Shown here piece after piece: positions 1 through 8,258 of a stretch of DNA of 64,000 nt; position 1 is the stretch's first letter; each line of letters starts with the position of its first letter. This DNA is from Gordonia sputi NBRC 100414 (GTDB taxonomy: Bacteria; Actinomycetota; Actinomycetes; Mycobacteriales; Mycobacteriaceae). The DNA lies in assembly GCF_000248055.1 (NCBI RefSeq), contig NZ_BAFC01000116.1, forward strand, positions 1-64,000, given 5' to 3'. A model generated the notes under the pieces. The model was not told where the DNA came from. It saw nothing but the letters and a program-made list of their open reading frames with translations, and did no database searches. The translations under genes were made by a program, and so were the position numbers.

Positions 1-237
1 CGGGAGAAGCTACGCGAGGACGAACTACGGGGACTCGACACGATGGTGCTCCGCTGGGTCTGGGCGACGCTCGAGCGACGGCAGCTCGCCGGCCTGCTGC
101 GCCCATGGCTGGTCACCTTCGAGATCATCCCGGCCGACCACGGTTCGCGCTCACGGGTTTACTTCCCGCTGATTGAATCCAATAAGCGGGAAGGAAACGA
201 GGGAGCGGGAGCGGGCGCGGCCGCGGGAGAAGGGTGA
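1..237 (+). CDS. C-terminal end of an unidentified protein (cut by window start)
   Basis: Frame 1 is open from the first base to a TGA at 235-237 and has strong G/C third-position bias, so it looks like the last 78 codons of a real gene. I do not recognise the family. The middle is hydrophobic and Trp-rich (VLRWVWATLERR). The last 25 or so residues are low complexity (Gly/Ala/Glu) and run through a short inverted repeat at 162-193, as if a repeat had extended the original C-terminus. It converges on the LysR gene that follows. Confidence 0.4.
   Translation, partial: REKLREDELRGLDTMVLRWVWATLERRQLAGLLRPWLVTFEIIPADHGSRSRVYFPLIESNKREGNEGAGAGAAAGEG
162..193. repeat. Inverted repeat inside a coding tail
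   Basis: CTTCCCGCT and AGCGGGAAG form a perfect 9-bp stem around a 14-nt loop. The left arm runs into CCGCTGATTGA, which also ends the second repeat family at 32.85-33.10 kb (CTCAATCAGCGG on the other strand), so this may be a degenerate member. It could form an RNA hairpin, but no T-run follows it. Confidence 0.5.
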
Positions 238-275
238 GGGGGAGCGGGCGCGCGGCCTCAGCAAGCCTGCGCGCC

Positions 276-1151
276 TCAGCCGTCGGCCGAACTCCCAGCG
301 AGCACGAAGTCTCGAAAGCGCGACGCGACGTCGCTCAGCGGCCGACCGCGAAACCACGTCAGCCTGATCTCGCGCGTTTCACCCGCGAGCGGAATGAGTT
401 CGACGCCGGGATGGCGCGCCGACTCCTCGACCGGCACCACTCCGACGCCGAGGCCCGCGGCGACGAGGCCGGATACGGTCGCGAGCTCCGACGATTCGAA
501 GGCGATCGCGGGCGTGAGATCGTGTGCGGCACAGATCTCGTCGAAGATCCGTCGCATGCCGTAGCCGTGTTGCATCACGATGAACTCCTCGTCGGCGGCC
601 TCGGCGAGGCCTATCGTCTCCCGGCCCGAGAAGCGATGCTCGCGGGGCACCACGAGCGCGAGTTCTTGTTCGGCGACGCGGGCCCACGCCATGTCGGTGC
701 GCATCGGGCGGGGCGCGACGATCGCGAGGTCGGCGTCGCCGTCGACGACATGCCCGACGACGGTCGCCGCCGCATCTTGGGTCAGCGTGAAACGCGCCGA
801 TGGGTTCTCCACCCGGAACCGGCTGATGAGGTCGGGCACCAACCCCAGCCCGAACGAGTGTAGGAACGCCAATCGCACTGCCCCGCGCGCCGGAGCGCGC
901 ATCTCCTCGATCTCCCGACGCCCGGCTTCCAACTGCGACGCCGCGCGACGCGCCCTGTCGAGGTAGGCGCGTCCGAACCGGTTCAGCACGAGGCGTCGAC
1001 CATCGCGGTCGAAGAGCGGCACCCCGAGGTCGCGTTCGAGACGGCCGAGGAAGCGCGAGAGCGTCGGCTGCGACGAATGGACCCGGTCTGCGGCCGTGGT
1101 GAGGTTCTCTGCCTCGGCGATGGCGATGAACCACCGCAGGTCGTCGTGCAT
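276..1151 (-). CDS. LysR family transcriptional regulator
   Basis: 291 aa, the usual LysR length. The N-terminal winged helix-turn-helix (about residues 3-60) contains AENLTTAADRVHSSQPTLSR, followed by the linker helix and a periplasmic-binding-like effector domain (about 90-285). GTG at 1154 is possible, but ATG 1151 gives the standard N-terminus MHDDLRWF. It is transcribed away from an MFS transporter gene whose start lies about 65 bp upstream. Such pairs usually have the regulator controlling the transporter and itself through the shared intergenic region; this is inference, and the effector is unknown. Confidence 0.93.
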   Translation of the reverse strand: MHDDLRWFIAIAEAENLTTAADRVHSSQPTLSRFLGRLERDLGVPLFDRDGRRLVLNRFGRAYLDRARRAASQLEAGRREIEEMRAPARGAVRLAFLHSFGLGLVPDLISRFRVENPSARFTLTQDAAATVVGHVVDGDADLAIVAPRPMRTDMAWARVAEQELALVVPREHRFSGRETIGLAEAADEEFIVMQHGYGMRRIFDEICAAHDLTPAIAFESSELATVSGLVAAGLGVGVVPVEESARHPGVELIPLAGETREIRLTWFRGRPLSDVASRFRDFVLAGSSADG

Positions 1152-1172
1152 CACGCCATTCTAGCTGTAGTT

Positions 1173-1186
1173 ATTCATTTTTGAAT
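1173..1186. promoter_or_regulatory. Candidate LysR operator between the divergent genes
   Basis: ATTCA-TTTT-TGAAT is a perfect inverted repeat centred in the short gap between the LysR and MFS genes, and it contains a T-N11-A spacing typical of LysR boxes. A half-site, ATTCATTT, recurs at about 1203. Its position suits co-regulation of both genes. No binding data. Confidence 0.5.
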
Positions 1187-1214
1187 GATGCATCAGCTAA
1201 ACATTCATTTCCTA

Positions 1215-2471
1215 ATGACGGCGGCGCAGCTCAGGATAGATGGAGTGACAGCAACCGTCCTCCCAGCGACCACCGACCTCGCGCCCGTCAAGCACTCACC
1301 CGGCTCGCCCGGGTATCGGCGTGCCACACTCTCGCTGTTCGCAGCCGGGATGACGACGTTCATGGCGCTGTATTACGTGCAGGGTCTGTTGCCCCAACTG
1401 TCGTCACACTTCGACGTCTCGCCGACGACGTCGGCTCTGGCGGTCTCGCTCACCACTGGCCTGCTCGCCGTCGCAATCATCCCGGCGAGCGCACTGTCGG
1501 AGCGGTATGGCCGGGTGCGCCTCATGGTCGGGTCCGCGGTTGCCGCCTCGGTCATCGGACTACTGCTTCCGTGGGCGCCGTCGATCGAGTTGCTCCTGGC
1601 CGGACGCGCCCTGCAGGGACTGCTCTGCGCCGGAGTGCCCGCCGTCGCCATGGCGTATCTGGCCGAGGAAGTCGACGGCATGTCGCTCGGCGGAGCGATG
1701 GGCCGCTATGTCGCGGGTACGACGATCGGCGGTCTGGTCGGACGGCTCATTCCTGGCTTTGCTGTCGACTTTGTGTCCTGGCAGTGGGCACTCGAGATCG
1801 CCGCGCTGGTGTCCCTGGTGTTCGCGATTGCGTTCTGGCGCATGGTGCCCGGCTCGCAGTTCTTCGAGCCACAGCCTGTCTCGCTACGCACGACCGGACG
1901 CAATCTGGTTGCGCACCTTCGTGATCCGGGTCTGCTGTCACTCTTCGCCCTGGCCTTCGTGCTGATGGGTGGCTTTGTCACCGTCTACAACTTCATCGGC
2001 TATCGGCTCCTGGGGGAGCCTTTCGGACTCCCGGTGGGAATCGTCGCAGCAATCTTCTTCATGTACCTGGCGGGCACGGTGTCGTCGGCGTGGGGCGGCA
2101 GGCTGGCCGACCGCCTGGGCCGACGCCGGGTTCTCGTGAGTGCGACGTCGATCATGCTCGTGGGATTGTTGATCACGATTCCGGACCATCTGTGGTCCGT
2201 GATCATCGGGCTGTTCCTCTTCACCGCAGGCTTTTTCGCCGCGCACTCGGTGGCGAGCGGTTGGGTCTCCGCACGGGCGACCGAGCATCGGGCCGAGGCG
2301 TCGTCGTTGTATCTCTTCCACTACTATCTCGGCAGTTCCGTGGTGGGTGCGCTCGGCGGTCTGACGTATTCGGCATTCGGCTGGGCGGGGGTCGCGGCGT
2401 ACGTCGGAACGCTCACTGCCGCAGGGGTTCTGCTCGCGGCGCTTCCGCGGCGTCGACGTTCGGCAGGGTAG
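1215..2471 (+). CDS. MFS transporter (drug/metabolite exporter type)
   Basis: About 418 aa with twelve predicted membrane segments, beginning at RRATLSLFAAGMTTFMALYY. The conserved MFS loop-2/3 motif appears as ERYGRVRL and its mirror in loop 8/9 as GRLADRLGRRRVLV. ATG 1215 (MTAAQLR) is preferred; the frame is open back to ATG 1185, but that would run into the LysR promoter. It is a proton-driven efflux-type permease in the inner membrane, close to the YnfM-like group often found beside a LysR gene. Substrate unknown. Confidence 0.9.
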   Translation: MTAAQLRIDGVTATVLPATTDLAPVKHSPGSPGYRRATLSLFAAGMTTFMALYYVQGLLPQLSSHFDVSPTTSALAVSLTTGLLAVAIIPASALSERYGRVRLMVGSAVAASVIGLLLPWAPSIELLLAGRALQGLLCAGVPAVAMAYLAEEVDGMSLGGAMGRYVAGTTIGGLVGRLIPGFAVDFVSWQWALEIAALVSLVFAIAFWRMVPGSQFFEPQPVSLRTTGRNLVAHLRDPGLLSLFALAFVLMGGFVTVYNFIGYRLLGEPFGLPVGIVAAIFFMYLAGTVSSAWGGRLADRLGRRRVLVSATSIMLVGLLITIPDHLWSVIIGLFLFTAGFFAAHSVASGWVSARATEHRAEASSLYLFHYYLGSSVVGALGGLTYSAFGWAGVAAYVGTLTAAGVLLAALPRRRRSAG

Positions 2472-2476
2472 CCCGC

Positions 2477-3361
2477 TCAGGCGCCATACCGGGCAGCTGC
2501 AGCGGCGAGGGCGTCGACCACCGATGTCACCGCTCGACGCGGCCGCGGTCTGGTCAACGCCTCGTAGACGCGCGCTGCTCGAACACCCTGCAATTCAAGC
2601 GGTTTCACCCCCGGATGACGGGACGCGTGACGCGGCATCAGTGCGATTCCGTGACCAGCCGCGACGAGCGCCTCGATCGTCGTGAAGTCGAGCATTCGCT
2701 GCGTCACCCTCGGTGCGACACCTGTGATGGCCGAGATCGACAGCAGCACATCGTCGACCGGGAACCCGCCCTCGACACTGATCCAATCATGGTCGGCCAG
2801 CTCGGTGACCGACACCGAATCACGCTCTGCAAGAGTTGAATTGCGTGATACGACGACGTCGAGTGGCTCACGCATCAGTTCGGTGACGCGCACACGTGGC
2901 GAACTGACAGGTGGCGTCCGCTCGTCGCGGTGCGTCACCACGACGTCGAAGTCGGCGAGGGCCGGCGGAGCGTCGGGATAGCCGACGTCGAGGTGCGACG
3001 CGTCGATCTCGATCGCTTCGGAGGCAGCGCGATCGAGGACCGTCGGCAGGAGGAGTGTCGCTCCGGATGGGAACATTGCGAGCCGGACCCGTGATCGCCC
3101 GGAGCGGTACGCGGCCATCTCTTCCTGCGCCCGCTCGACCGCGGCGATCACCTCGTCGGCGCGCAGCACAAGAGCCTGCCCAGCCGAAGTCAGTCGCACC
3201 CGCCGACCGTCGGCCTCCAGCAGTTCGACGCCCGCCTCCTTGGTGAGCACCTTGAACTGCTGCGAGACGGCCGACGGCGTCATGTGCATCGCGTCGGCGA
3301 CCGCCCCCACGGAGCCCCGGTCGGCGAACTCCCTCAGCAGCCGCAGGCGCTTCACGTCCAT
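2477..3361 (-). CDS. LysR family transcriptional regulator
   Basis: 294 aa. The N-terminal helix-turn-helix reads GSVGAVADAMHMTPSAVSQQ, followed by a LysR substrate-binding domain. It starts at ATG 3361 (MDVKRLRLLREFADRG). It ends 5 bp from the MFS gene stop (convergent) and is divergent from the luciferase-like oxidoreductase, which is its likely target. It is only distantly similar to the LysR at 276-1151, so the two are not a recent duplication. Confidence 0.92.
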   Translation of the reverse strand: MDVKRLRLLREFADRGSVGAVADAMHMTPSAVSQQFKVLTKEAGVELLEADGRRVRLTSAGQALVLRADEVIAAVERAQEEMAAYRSGRSRVRLAMFPSGATLLLPTVLDRAASEAIEIDASHLDVGYPDAPPALADFDVVVTHRDERTPPVSSPRVRVTELMREPLDVVVSRNSTLAERDSVSVTELADHDWISVEGGFPVDDVLLSISAITGVAPRVTQRMLDFTTIEALVAAGHGIALMPRHASRHPGVKPLELQGVRAARVYEALTRPRPRRAVTSVVDALAAAAARYGA

Positions 3362-3459
3362 GAAGCGATGCTACGACGACGCGTGGTCGTGCGGCCTTGA
3401 TGCTTAACTATCCCGCGACACGCAGCACCACAGTTCCAACCCTCCACCGCGGAATAAAT

Positions 3460-3471
3460 GGACCACGGTCC
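3460..3471. promoter_or_regulatory. Palindrome upstream of the luciferase-like oxidoreductase
   Basis: GGACCACGGTCC is a perfect 12-bp palindrome 14 bp before the oxidoreductase start. The form resembles short operators used by actinobacterial TetR regulators more than a LysR box. It may be a second control input, or chance in GC-rich DNA. Confidence 0.35.
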
Positions 3472-3484
3472 GGTTATATCTCAC

Positions 3485-4507
3485 ATGACCAAGAAAATCG
3501 GCTTCCTGTCCTTTGGACACTGGTCGGCGTCTCCGGGTTCGCAAGCCCAGACGGCGTCAGATGTCTTGCATCAATCCATCGACCTCGCCGTTGCCGCCGA
3601 AGAGCTCGGCGCGGACGGCGCCTACTTCCGCGTGCATCACTTTGCCCGTCAGCTCGGCTCGCCATTTCCGCTGCTCGCGGCGGTCGGCGCAAAGACCAAC
3701 AGCATTGAGATCGGCACCGGCGTGATCGACATGCGCTACGAGAATCCCATGTACATGGCTGAGGACGCGGGTGCGGCCGACCTCATCTCCGACGGTCGAC
3801 TCCAGCTCGGCATCAGCAGGGGATCCCCCGAGCAGGTGATCGAGGGGTACAAGTACTTCGGGTACGTCCCGGCCGAGGGTGAAACCGACGCCGACATGGC
3901 ACGCCAGCACACCGAGGTGTTCTTGAAGGTGATCGAGGGCGCGGAGTTCGCGCAGCCAAACCCGCGACCGATGTTCCCGAACCCGCCGGGCATGCTGCGC
4001 ATCGAGCCCTATTCAGAGGGCCTGCGCGACCGCATCTGGTGGGGTGCCGGCAGTCGGGCAACCGCCGAGTGGACTGCCGAGAAGGGCATGAACCTCATGA
4101 GTTCGACGCTGCTGACCGAGGACACGGGCATCCCATTCCACAAGTTGCAGGCCGAGCAGATCGAGCGCTTCCGCGATGCGTGGGAAAAGGCCGGCCACTC
4201 TCGCGAGCCGCGAGTCTCGGTGAGCCGCAGCATCTTCCCGCTGACCACCGACATGGACCGCGCCTACTTCGGACGCGATCGCAACGACCAGGATCAGGTC
4301 GGCCACCTCGAAGGCGGGCTTGCACGGTTCGGGCGTAGCTACGCCGCAGAGCCCGACAAGCTCATCGAGGAGCTGCGCGAAGACGAGGCCATCGCGGCCG
4401 CCGACACGCTGCTGCTGACGATCCCCAACCAGCTCGGCGTCGAATACAACGCCCACGTGATGGAGTCGATTCTCAACGACGTCGCTCCCGCACTCGGCTG
4501 GCGGTAA
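3485..4507 (+). CDS. LLM class flavin-dependent oxidoreductase
   Basis: About 340 aa, a bacterial-luciferase-fold TIM barrel. The start is ATG 3485 (MTKKIGFLSFGHW); a longer frame from 3458 lacks support. Family features are the N-terminal beta strand, IEIGTGVIDMRYENP, and the SDGRLQLGISRGSPEQV segment that follows the flavin-contacting strand. Such enzymes use FMNH2 or F420 with a class-specific substrate; the substrate cannot be read from sequence. The gene is divergent from a LysR gene and followed by a strong hairpin, so it is probably a single-gene transcript. Confidence 0.9.
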   Translation: MTKKIGFLSFGHWSASPGSQAQTASDVLHQSIDLAVAAEELGADGAYFRVHHFARQLGSPFPLLAAVGAKTNSIEIGTGVIDMRYENPMYMAEDAGAADLISDGRLQLGISRGSPEQVIEGYKYFGYVPAEGETDADMARQHTEVFLKVIEGAEFAQPNPRPMFPNPPGMLRIEPYSEGLRDRIWWGAGSRATAEWTAEKGMNLMSSTLLTEDTGIPFHKLQAEQIERFRDAWEKAGHSREPRVSVSRSIFPLTTDMDRAYFGRDRNDQDQVGHLEGGLARFGRSYAAEPDKLIEELREDEAIAAADTLLLTIPNQLGVEYNAHVMESILNDVAPALGWR

Positions 4508-4520
4508 CACCTTCTAGCCC

Positions 4521-4557
4521 AACGCCGACGGCACCGACTTGCGGTGCCGTCGGCGTT
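4521..4557 (+). terminator. Hairpin terminator after the oxidoreductase
   Basis: AACGCCGACGGCACCG and CGGTGCCGTCGGCGTT pair perfectly over 16 bp around a 5-nt loop, 13 bp after the stop codon. Only a weak T-rich tail (GTTGTCGTGT) follows, as is common in actinobacteria. Confidence 0.75.
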
Positions 4558-4735
4558 GTCGTGTCGGTGGGGATGTTGGGTCGGTGTTGGTCGGCGGTGT
4601 GTGGTGCCCTGGGCAGTTCGTCTGCACCCGGTGGCCGGCTCGGCGCAGCCGACATGGCTTTCATGAAGCATTACTACATCTTCTATGCACTTTATTTCGA
4701 TTGTGCTTCACTCCCAGAGCCCTGACCATGACTAC

Positions 4736-5728
4736 ATGACAACGCGCGACCGCATGCTGGCACTGACCGTCGTCGTCCTATGGGGTCTGAACTTCATCGC
4801 GATTCGCCTCGGCCTCGACCACTTCCCGCCGTTCTTCTTCGCCGCGCTCCGCTTCGCCGTGATGGCGGTTCCGGTGGTGCTGTTCGTCCGTTTCCCCCAG
4901 ATGCAGATCAAGTGGTTCCTGTTGTACGCGTTCGGTTTCGGCGTCGGGCAGTTCGCGTTTCTCTTCCTCGCGATGAACATCGGCATGCCAACCGGCCTGG
5001 CATCGCTCGTGCTCCAGATATCGGCACCGTTCACGGTGCTGCTCGGCGTCGTGTTCCTGCGGGAGCGACTCGTGCCGGCTCAGGTCGTCGGAATCGCAGT
5101 CGCAGTGGGCGGAATCGTTCTGATCGGAGTCGACCGCGCGGGCCACAGTTCGCTCGGTGTCGGCGTCGTGGTGCCGATCCTGCTCACCGTTCTGGCGGGA
5201 CTGTCCTGGGCATTCGGCAATATCGGCAACCGCCTCGCATTGCCCCCGAACTCCGGTGACGCACTGCGGATGACGCTGTGGATGTCGGTGGTGCCGCCGA
5301 TCCCGCTGTACCTGCTGAGCCTCGCTGTCGACGGACCGTCGGCAGGTTTCCACGCCATGGCCACGCTCGGCTCGACCTCAGGCCTGATCGCGCTGGCCGG
5401 ACTGGCGTATGTGGTGCTGCTCGGAACCATCGCAGGATCTGGTTTGTGGACGTCACTGATGCAGCGCTACCCGGCCAGCCGAGTCGCGCCGATGTCGCTC
5501 TTGGTTCCCGTCGTCGGGATCACCGCTGCCTGGCTCTTCCTCGGCGAGCAACCCACCTACGTCGAGATCGGCGGAGCCGCGCTGGTGATCGCCGGATGCG
5601 CAGCAGGAGTACTCGCCGCGCCACGCTCGCGGGCCCGCACCACACCGTCTCCCGATTTCAGTCATTCGAGCGCCGAGCCCACCACAAAAGCCCAGGTCGG
5701 CGCTGGCAGCGCCGCCGAAAATGACTGA
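4736..5728 (+). CDS. EamA (DMT) family transporter
   Basis: About 330 aa with ten predicted membrane helices arranged as two EamA repeats, starting at MTTRDRMLALTVVVLWGLNF. ATG 4736 is preferred because the first helix begins directly after it; in-frame ATG 4685 would add a polar stretch. It resembles O-acetylserine/cysteine or amino-acid exporters, but the substrate is unproven. The last 26 codons and the stop codon lie inside an 85-bp palindromic-ended repeat (5651-5735), so the hydrophilic C-terminal tail is repeat-derived rather than family sequence. Confidence 0.88.
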   Translation: MTTRDRMLALTVVVLWGLNFIAIRLGLDHFPPFFFAALRFAVMAVPVVLFVRFPQMQIKWFLLYAFGFGVGQFAFLFLAMNIGMPTGLASLVLQISAPFTVLLGVVFLRERLVPAQVVGIAVAVGGIVLIGVDRAGHSSLGVGVVVPILLTVLAGLSWAFGNIGNRLALPPNSGDALRMTLWMSVVPPIPLYLLSLAVDGPSAGFHAMATLGSTSGLIALAGLAYVVLLGTIAGSGLWTSLMQRYPASRVAPMSLLVPVVGITAAWLFLGEQPTYVEIGGAALVIAGCAAGVLAAPRSRARTTPSPDFSHSSAEPTTKAQVGAGSAAEND

Positions 5729-5735
5729 AAACGGG
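5651..5735. repeat. 85-bp palindromic-ended repeat, copy A
   Basis: One of two copies in the window (the other is 43299-43383). Both are 85 bp, start with CCCG(A/TT)TTTCAGTCA, end with AAATGACTGAAAACGGG and share an AAAAGCCCAGGTCGGC core, while the spacers differ. The ends are inverted repeats of each other. It resembles a small non-autonomous element or structured repeat. This copy overlaps the 3' end of the DMT transporter gene. Confidence 0.8.
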
Positions 5736-5935
5736 ATACGGCAACAATCTGCCAATCCGAAATGCTCGTCGCGATCGATAAGTCGCCATCGATAGACCAT
5801 CCGTACTGCTCAACGAGTCGTCGGAGGGCGTCGCCACGACCTCTACTGTTAGACGCCCTAGTATTCAGGGTCGAACCAGCATCAGGGTTGGGTGCGATAG
5901 GCCCACCTGGGGCACACGAGGGGATGATCAACGAG

Positions 5936-7774
5936 ATGTCGCACGCCGAAGGCTCGCAGCCGTCATCGTGGCCGAAATCGGATGGCCGCGAGGACGACGA
6001 GGGTCGGATCGACACGTCGTTCGGTGCGGGCCAGCCCCCGTCGGACGCTCCCCAACCGCCGCAACCCTCGCCCGCACAGTTCGCCCCGCCGCCCGTGGCG
6101 CAGGTCAACTGGTACACGGGTAAGTCGGGCGAGGCGCCGCAAACACCCGAGATTCAGGTCGCTGCGTACCTCCCGAACGATCAGCATCCCGCACCGCAGC
6201 CGCCAGCTGGTTATCCGGCCGATCCCCACCAGGTAGCTCCCGGCGCGCCCTACCCGCCTGCGCCTATGCAGCAACCAGGACCTCCCTGGCCTCACTACCC
6301 CGAGCCGAACTTCCCCGACCCCACTTATTACGGCGGCCCCTACGAGGGGGGACCACAACAGCCGGGAATGCAGCCAGGTGCCCAAGTCCCCGGAGCTCCC
6401 GGTGCCGCGAACCCGAATCAGCAACCGGCGACACCGTTTTCGGCGCGCGGAGCCGGGTGGCGGCGAGCACTGCGCACCGTGTCGGGCGGTCTGATCAATC
6501 TGGGCGAGAGCAAGTCGCAACAACAACTCGACGAGATGATCGCACGCATCCGTCGGCCGATCGCCGGCGATTTCCGTCTGGCAGTGCTCTCCCTCAAGGG
6601 TGGCGTCGGAAAGACCACGACGACAATCGGACTCGGATCCGCGTTCGCATCGCTACGCGGGGACCGGGTGATCGCGGTCGATGCAAACCCAGACTTCGGA
6701 ACACTCGGCCGCCGTGTCCCGCAGCAAACCGGCTCGACGGTGCGCTCGCTGCTCAACGACCCGAACGTCACGCGGTACGCCGACGTTCGACGCCACACGT
6801 CCCAATCCGCGAGCCATCTGGAAGTACTTGCATCCGAACGTGATCCAGCGATATCAGAATCCTTCAGCGCCGACGACTACCTTGACGTCATCGGAATCCT
6901 GGAGAACTACTACAACATCATCATGACCGACTGCGGTACCGGTCTCTTGCATTCGGCGATGGAGGGCGTCCTGAGTTCGGCAACCGCTATCGTCCTCGTC
7001 ACGTCACCGGCCGTCGACGGCGCCGAAAGTGCCGCAGCGACACTGGATTGGCTCAACGCTCACGGCTATCAGCGACTGGTACAGCAGGCCGTCGTGGTGA
7101 TCTCAGCGTCAAAGCCGGGAGGTGCGCCGATCGATCTGGACATGCTGACCGAGCATTTCCTCGGTCGGACACGGGCGGTGCAAATCATCCCATTCGATGA
7201 CCATCTCGCGACTGGCGCGCAGATCGACCTCGATCACATGAACCGCGACACCCGCAATGCATTCCTGGAACTTGCTGCGACAGTGTCGGATTCATTCAAT
7301 CCGGGAATGCCGGACTCAGGTGCCGGCGTGCAAGGACTCCAAGGGCCGCTCGGCGTACCCGGGTTCCAAGGACCTCCGCCCGGATTCCAGGGTCCGCCGA
7401 CCGGGTACCAAGGTCCTCAACCCGGGTTCCAGGCGCCGGCGCCCGAGTACCAAGCACCTGCGCCTGGCTACCAGGTGCCGCCGGCTGGCTACCAGGGTCC
7501 GCCGCCCGGGTTCCAACCCCCACCCGGCTACCAGGGCCCTCCGCCTGGGTACCAGGCACCTCCGCCTGGCTACCAGGCACCTTCGGTGGGGCACGAAGCA
7601 CCTCCGGTCGGGTATCAGGGGCCACCGCCGGGTTACCAGGGCACTCCGACGGGCGCTCAGGGGTATCCGACCGGACAGTCCGACACCCCGCCGCAGTCGT
7701 ATCCGGCTGCGCCGCAAAGCCATTACGAACCAGCGGCACAGGAATCGATCCCCCCAGCCGACGAGAGGTTCTGA
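5936..7774 (+). CDS. Pro-rich MinD/ParA-like ATPase (EspI-like)
   Basis: About 612 aa. Residues 1-190 or so are Pro/Gln/Gly-rich and disordered. A SIMIBI ATPase domain follows with a deviant Walker A, LKGGVGKTTTTIGLG, and a downstream TDCGTGLLHSAMEG segment. The last 170 residues are tandem 6-8 residue repeats of the type PPPGYQ(G/A). A long Pro-rich N-terminus with a MinD-like domain matches EspI-type proteins linked to type VII (ESX) secretion in mycobacteria; no other ESX gene lies nearby, so that role is inferred. ATG 5936 is preferred for its spacing from a GAGGGG; ATG 5924 is possible. Confidence 0.85.
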   Translation: MSHAEGSQPSSWPKSDGREDDEGRIDTSFGAGQPPSDAPQPPQPSPAQFAPPPVAQVNWYTGKSGEAPQTPEIQVAAYLPNDQHPAPQPPAGYPADPHQVAPGAPYPPAPMQQPGPPWPHYPEPNFPDPTYYGGPYEGGPQQPGMQPGAQVPGAPGAANPNQQPATPFSARGAGWRRALRTVSGGLINLGESKSQQQLDEMIARIRRPIAGDFRLAVLSLKGGVGKTTTTIGLGSAFASLRGDRVIAVDANPDFGTLGRRVPQQTGSTVRSLLNDPNVTRYADVRRHTSQSASHLEVLASERDPAISESFSADDYLDVIGILENYYNIIMTDCGTGLLHSAMEGVLSSATAIVLVTSPAVDGAESAAATLDWLNAHGYQRLVQQAVVVISASKPGGAPIDLDMLTEHFLGRTRAVQIIPFDDHLATGAQIDLDHMNRDTRNAFLELAATVSDSFNPGMPDSGAGVQGLQGPLGVPGFQGPPPGFQGPPTGYQGPQPGFQAPAPEYQAPAPGYQVPPAGYQGPPPGFQPPPGYQGPPPGYQAPPPGYQAPSVGHEAPPVGYQGPPPGYQGTPTGAQGYPTGQSDTPPQSYPAAPQSHYEPAAQESIPPADERF

Positions 7775-7780
7775 GCGACT

Positions 7781-8185
7781 CTACGACTGGGCGCCGCTGA
7801 GCTTTCCGAGTTCATCGGGACAGTAGCTCTGCGCCGCGAGGCCGAGGACCTGACCGGACTCGGCCTCGTTGAGTCCGTTCCCCACCTTGCGGATGGCGTC
7901 GAGAAGTCCGTCGCCCGCCTTGAGATTCGCGCACACCTGCTTGCCCGCCGTCACCGCGGCCGAATCGTCGGGAAAGTGGATGTTGAGTTGTTTGAGCCCT
8001 TGCAGATAGAACTGATCACCCTGCTGCGGTAGCGCTTTCGCGGCGTCAGGTGTCGAAGAAGCCGAAGTCGGCTGCGCCGAATCGCTGTCGCCGCCGCCAC
8101 ATCCAGCAAGCCCGACAACCACCACGGCCATCGCCGGGACCATCATCGCCCTGACGATCGAGCGTCTACTTTTCGGCATCGTCAT
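7781..8185 (-). CDS. DUF732-type lipoprotein
   Basis: About 134 aa. ATG 8185 is chosen because GGGGGAG lies 6 bp upstream; the longer frame to 8314 has no such site. The N-terminus is a lipoprotein signal (MPKSRRSIVRAMMVPAMAVV) with lipobox LAGC. A Thr/Ser linker leads to a small domain with paired Cys (QVCANL and SYCPDEL), the pattern of DUF732 proteins, secreted helical proteins of mycobacteria and relatives whose function is unknown. It converges with the ATPase gene, 6 bp apart. Confidence 0.85.
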   Translation of the reverse strand: MTMPKSRRSIVRAMMVPAMAVVVVGLAGCGGGDSDSAQPTSASSTPDAAKALPQQGDQFYLQGLKQLNIHFPDDSAAVTAGKQVCANLKAGDGLLDAIRKVGNGLNEAESGQVLGLAAQSYCPDELGKLSGAQS

Positions 8186-8258
8186 GCCACTCCCCCATGT
8201 GTAGAAAGGTCTGATCAAGCCCCGAACCGTCGACCACTCTACTGATGCGCGACGCCAG

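Noticed and set aside
234-863. Rightward open frame over the first LysR gene
   Set aside because: It mirrors the LysR gene on the other strand, has no recognisable domain and an atypical Arg/Asp/His-rich composition.
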